A DNA stretch of 61,877 nucleotides from Branchiostoma floridae (taxonomy: Eukaryota; Chordata; Leptocardii; Amphioxiformes; Branchiostomatidae), in assembly GCF_000003815.2 (NCBI RefSeq), contig NW_023365703.1, positions 1 through 61,877 on the forward strand, in the 5' to 3' direction. A model generated the notes under the pieces. That model did not search any database. It saw only the letters and a program-made list of their open reading frames with translations, and was not told where the DNA came from. Shown here piece by piece: positions 55,401-59,091 of the stretch. Position 1 is the stretch's first letter. Each line of letters opens with the position of its first letter. Both the position numbers and the translations under genes were made by a program.

Positions 55401-58400
55401 ATTTCCAATATCTGAAATATCATAGTTATAGGATGAACAGTTTATTGATTATCGCTCTTCAAAAAGGGGTCATCTGGAAATAATTGGCCACTTTTCCAGC
55501 TGTGCATGTGCCATGCTGAAAAAACTTAATTTTCAGCAGGTTGACCTCACCTGTAGTGAAAGAAAAAGGCAAATAAACATCTTATCTTTACTTGATTGCT
55601 ACAAAATACTACTTGGACTGTGCAGAAAAGAACTTTTGAGTGGCACAATGTTTTTACTTTCTTAATTATTGCTAATTAGAAATGCGATTTTCACACCTGG
55701 CGCCACACCTGCGGACACCGCCCATGGCCCAGCAATTTTAAAGGACCATATCTCTGGAACGGAAGGTCCGATTTTTGTTCTGTAACTTTTATTTTTCATA
55801 AATCAACACCCTCTATTAGGGAACACAAATGTTCTGATTCTCCTGGGTACAAAACAATTTCGACTGGAAACCCTATGACATTAGTAGGATTTCCAGTGCG
55901 AAAATGGAAATTGCCACGATTTTTCAATGATCGCCCTGTATTATCGAAAAAGAACTGGACCTTCTAACTTACCAGATTTGTAGTATGTACTATGGAGACC
56001 GTGATAATGTAAAAATGTTAAAGCAGGGGTATACGATTGCTGAGATATCATTTTCTGAAAAGTGCGCTATGATGCAGAGAATGACTTCCGGTTAAGGGTC
56101 ACTACACAAAACCNNNNNNNNNNNNNNNNNNNNNNNNNNNNNNNNNNNNNNNNNNNNNNNNNNNNNNNNNNNNNNNNNNNNNNNNNNNNNNNNNNNNNNN
56201 NNNNNNNNNNNNNCACGGTGTGCTACCACACTTACTAAAGCACTTGTTTTTGCTCAAATGTTCTTGTTGACTAAAAAATCGGTTAACTACAACAGTGACA
56301 CCAATCCGTGTTTCATTTAGACGACAGCTCTATGCATGAACTAGAGTTAACGATCCTATTCAGTACTGTGGATAAAAATGAACAGGTCTCGCTACATTTT
56401 TATGATTATATGCCAGTTACTTACCATGTCAGGAGGCATCGAAAGAAATCCTCACGTTACCACATACACGTAACGTTACCACAGTTGTCGGCCTGTCTGA
56501 GAAAATTGCACTGGTGCTAGTATTCTCTCTGCATGCGTTTGTTCACCAAATTATCGCGTGAGCACGCAACTCAACCTGGACTTTTACAGAATCGCGAAAA
56601 CACCAGTGGAATCAAAAGACTGGCGTACTACACACCGTGTGTGTTCTCGATTCGACGTCACTCAAAAAAACATAGAATCTGAACAATGTTTGGATGACTC
56701 CAGTAAAACTGGCTTGTGCAGGTCGCAAAATCTTTATTAAACAAAATAAAGAAAAGTATCCAAACAAATACTTAGAATTGACTCCATATAGACCTAGACC
56801 GAGACACATTTTGATACTTTTTGGGCATTAAATTTCATCCTGCCGGCGCGCAATTTCATTCTACCTTCCTTGAAGTTTATATGCAAAGTATGCCGATATT
56901 CGGCAAAATAAAGTCAAAGCTCTGTGAATTTATTGATCTTTTATTACTTCTTGGCAAAATAAATTCCACAAATCATTCAGAGGACGGCTTCTACCTTAAT
57001 TTAGGACGTCCAAAGCAAGATGAAGTTATCATTTGACGGGCGGACACTTCCGTGTTGCGTAGCAGCGGTCGTTGACCTCGTTCGAATATCACGTTCCATA
57101 ACTCCCGGGCGGGTTCTACAGCTATCGGTCGATGACCCCGGGTCCTTGGAACATAGTTCCAACGTTCTATGGGGGCTCGAAAGTTCGATTTTGTGTTAAA
57201 ATTGCTATTTTTCACCCTTTTTTGGCCCATAAAATCATTTTTTTATATCTTTGGGGGACCAAATGACCAAGGTGCAGTGTCTTATGTACAGACCTACCAG
57301 CTTGCTGAATTTCGAGATATTCCAAGGTCTAGTTTCGGAGGTATTCATGTTTTTTATTTGCGCGGAGAAGAAGAAGAAGAAGAAGAAACAAAGCAAAAAC
57401 AGTATGTCACCTTTTGTGAAGGTAACATAACAACAATTCTTAATACTTATAAAACCGTCGCCATGGCAATAATTCTTATTGCCACACTTTTTTATTGAGC
57501 TCTCTCATCGGGGGCCCTAGGTGTAGGCGGTGATTTAGTGTTCCCCTATATGTTTTGTCTCTGGGAGTTTTTTACCAAAAATGATAGCAACACAATGTTA
57601 AAACAACTATCGTGACAATTAAATGTACATTACACAGAGCACTTCAGCAAACTCATTACCTTAAGTCACTTCACATCAGGATACAAATTGTGCAATTGCA
57701 TTGCTGACACAGTATACTGCTAACAACTTGAACAATAAAAAAGCTCATACCACTTTTTTTACGATAACGCTTCCTACATTTCTTCTCCTGTTTGGATAGT
57801 TGCTTCCGCTTTCGTCTCCCCGTAATTATCAAACGCAGCTAACTTAGAGACCCATACAAGCTACAACACTCCTCTAGAAGCACCAATAAGACAACTGACA
57901 AAGACTACAACCTGCTAGCTATATAAGACCTGCCCAGCACCAGTTCAAATAAACCTATGTACAGAGGGGTGGTAACCTGATACATGATAAATGACATATA
58001 GTACAACTATAGATAACAGATGCACAAGTAAGCACTGCCCAACACTGGACCCCTTATCTTTGGCTAATTACAAAAGTCAACTGACCCTAATCTTACCCAG
58101 GGCTAAACAAAAAACAGACCTGACATAATCAAGCAGATGTAAAGAAACCCAAAATAAGTAAGGAAAAAAAAATAAACACAAAAATCAACATTCTGTACCA
58201 GGTTCAAAGTCAATTAGGCCCAAAAGCAAACCTGACCGTCTGGCCGCCACAACCAACCAATCTACCAAATACCATTGCAACACCACGCTGCGTACTGGAA
58301 ATTTATCGCCGGAAACACACCTTAACACACAACAAACACGAAACTCAAAACTATACCTGCATTTTTATGCAGGTAACAACTCGAAAAATACACAAAAGAA

Positions 58401-59056
58401 CTCGAAACATGTCTAAACAAGCATGCATGAACAACCGATCAGAATTCGAAAGCAGCCGGAAAATGACTCGAAATAACTACTCATTTCTATTTTATTTTCA
58501 TCTACTGCTTACTATCCCTTGAATTATTTTCTCCACGGCCGAGGGAGAGAATGAGGTGATTCTGAATGGCGGATTCTTCCAGCAGAGGGGGTGCTATAGA
58601 AACACATTTCCATCACGCGCTGTTTTATGCTTTAGAGCATAATCCTTATTTTGATCATTTAGTTTAATCCAGAACAGGGGCCTCTGTGGTAATACACGTT
58701 TGCGGTTTGTCCATTTAAACCGATTAGTTGTGGCAGCGGAAATGCGTTATATTTGAGCAAGAAATAGACTAGATTGTTTTGGTTGCAAGAAAAAAAAGGC
58801 AACATAATTTTTCAGCATTTTTCGTTATTAAAAACATGGGTCGTCAAACAAATTAACGTGTCCAAGATCAAATCAAAATTATAGAATAATAACCGATTGC
58901 AATGATAATCTGTTGTTTATGGTTGTGTCTAGTGTTGCCATTGGGAACAAAGGCGCAGAGGCCCCATGCCCTGACCATGTGCATACCCTGGAGAGCAGGT
59001 CCTCCGGGTAAGCATATAAATTCTGCATATAAATTGATATGGGGTGATATATGTGG

Positions 59057-59091
<35 letters not shown>
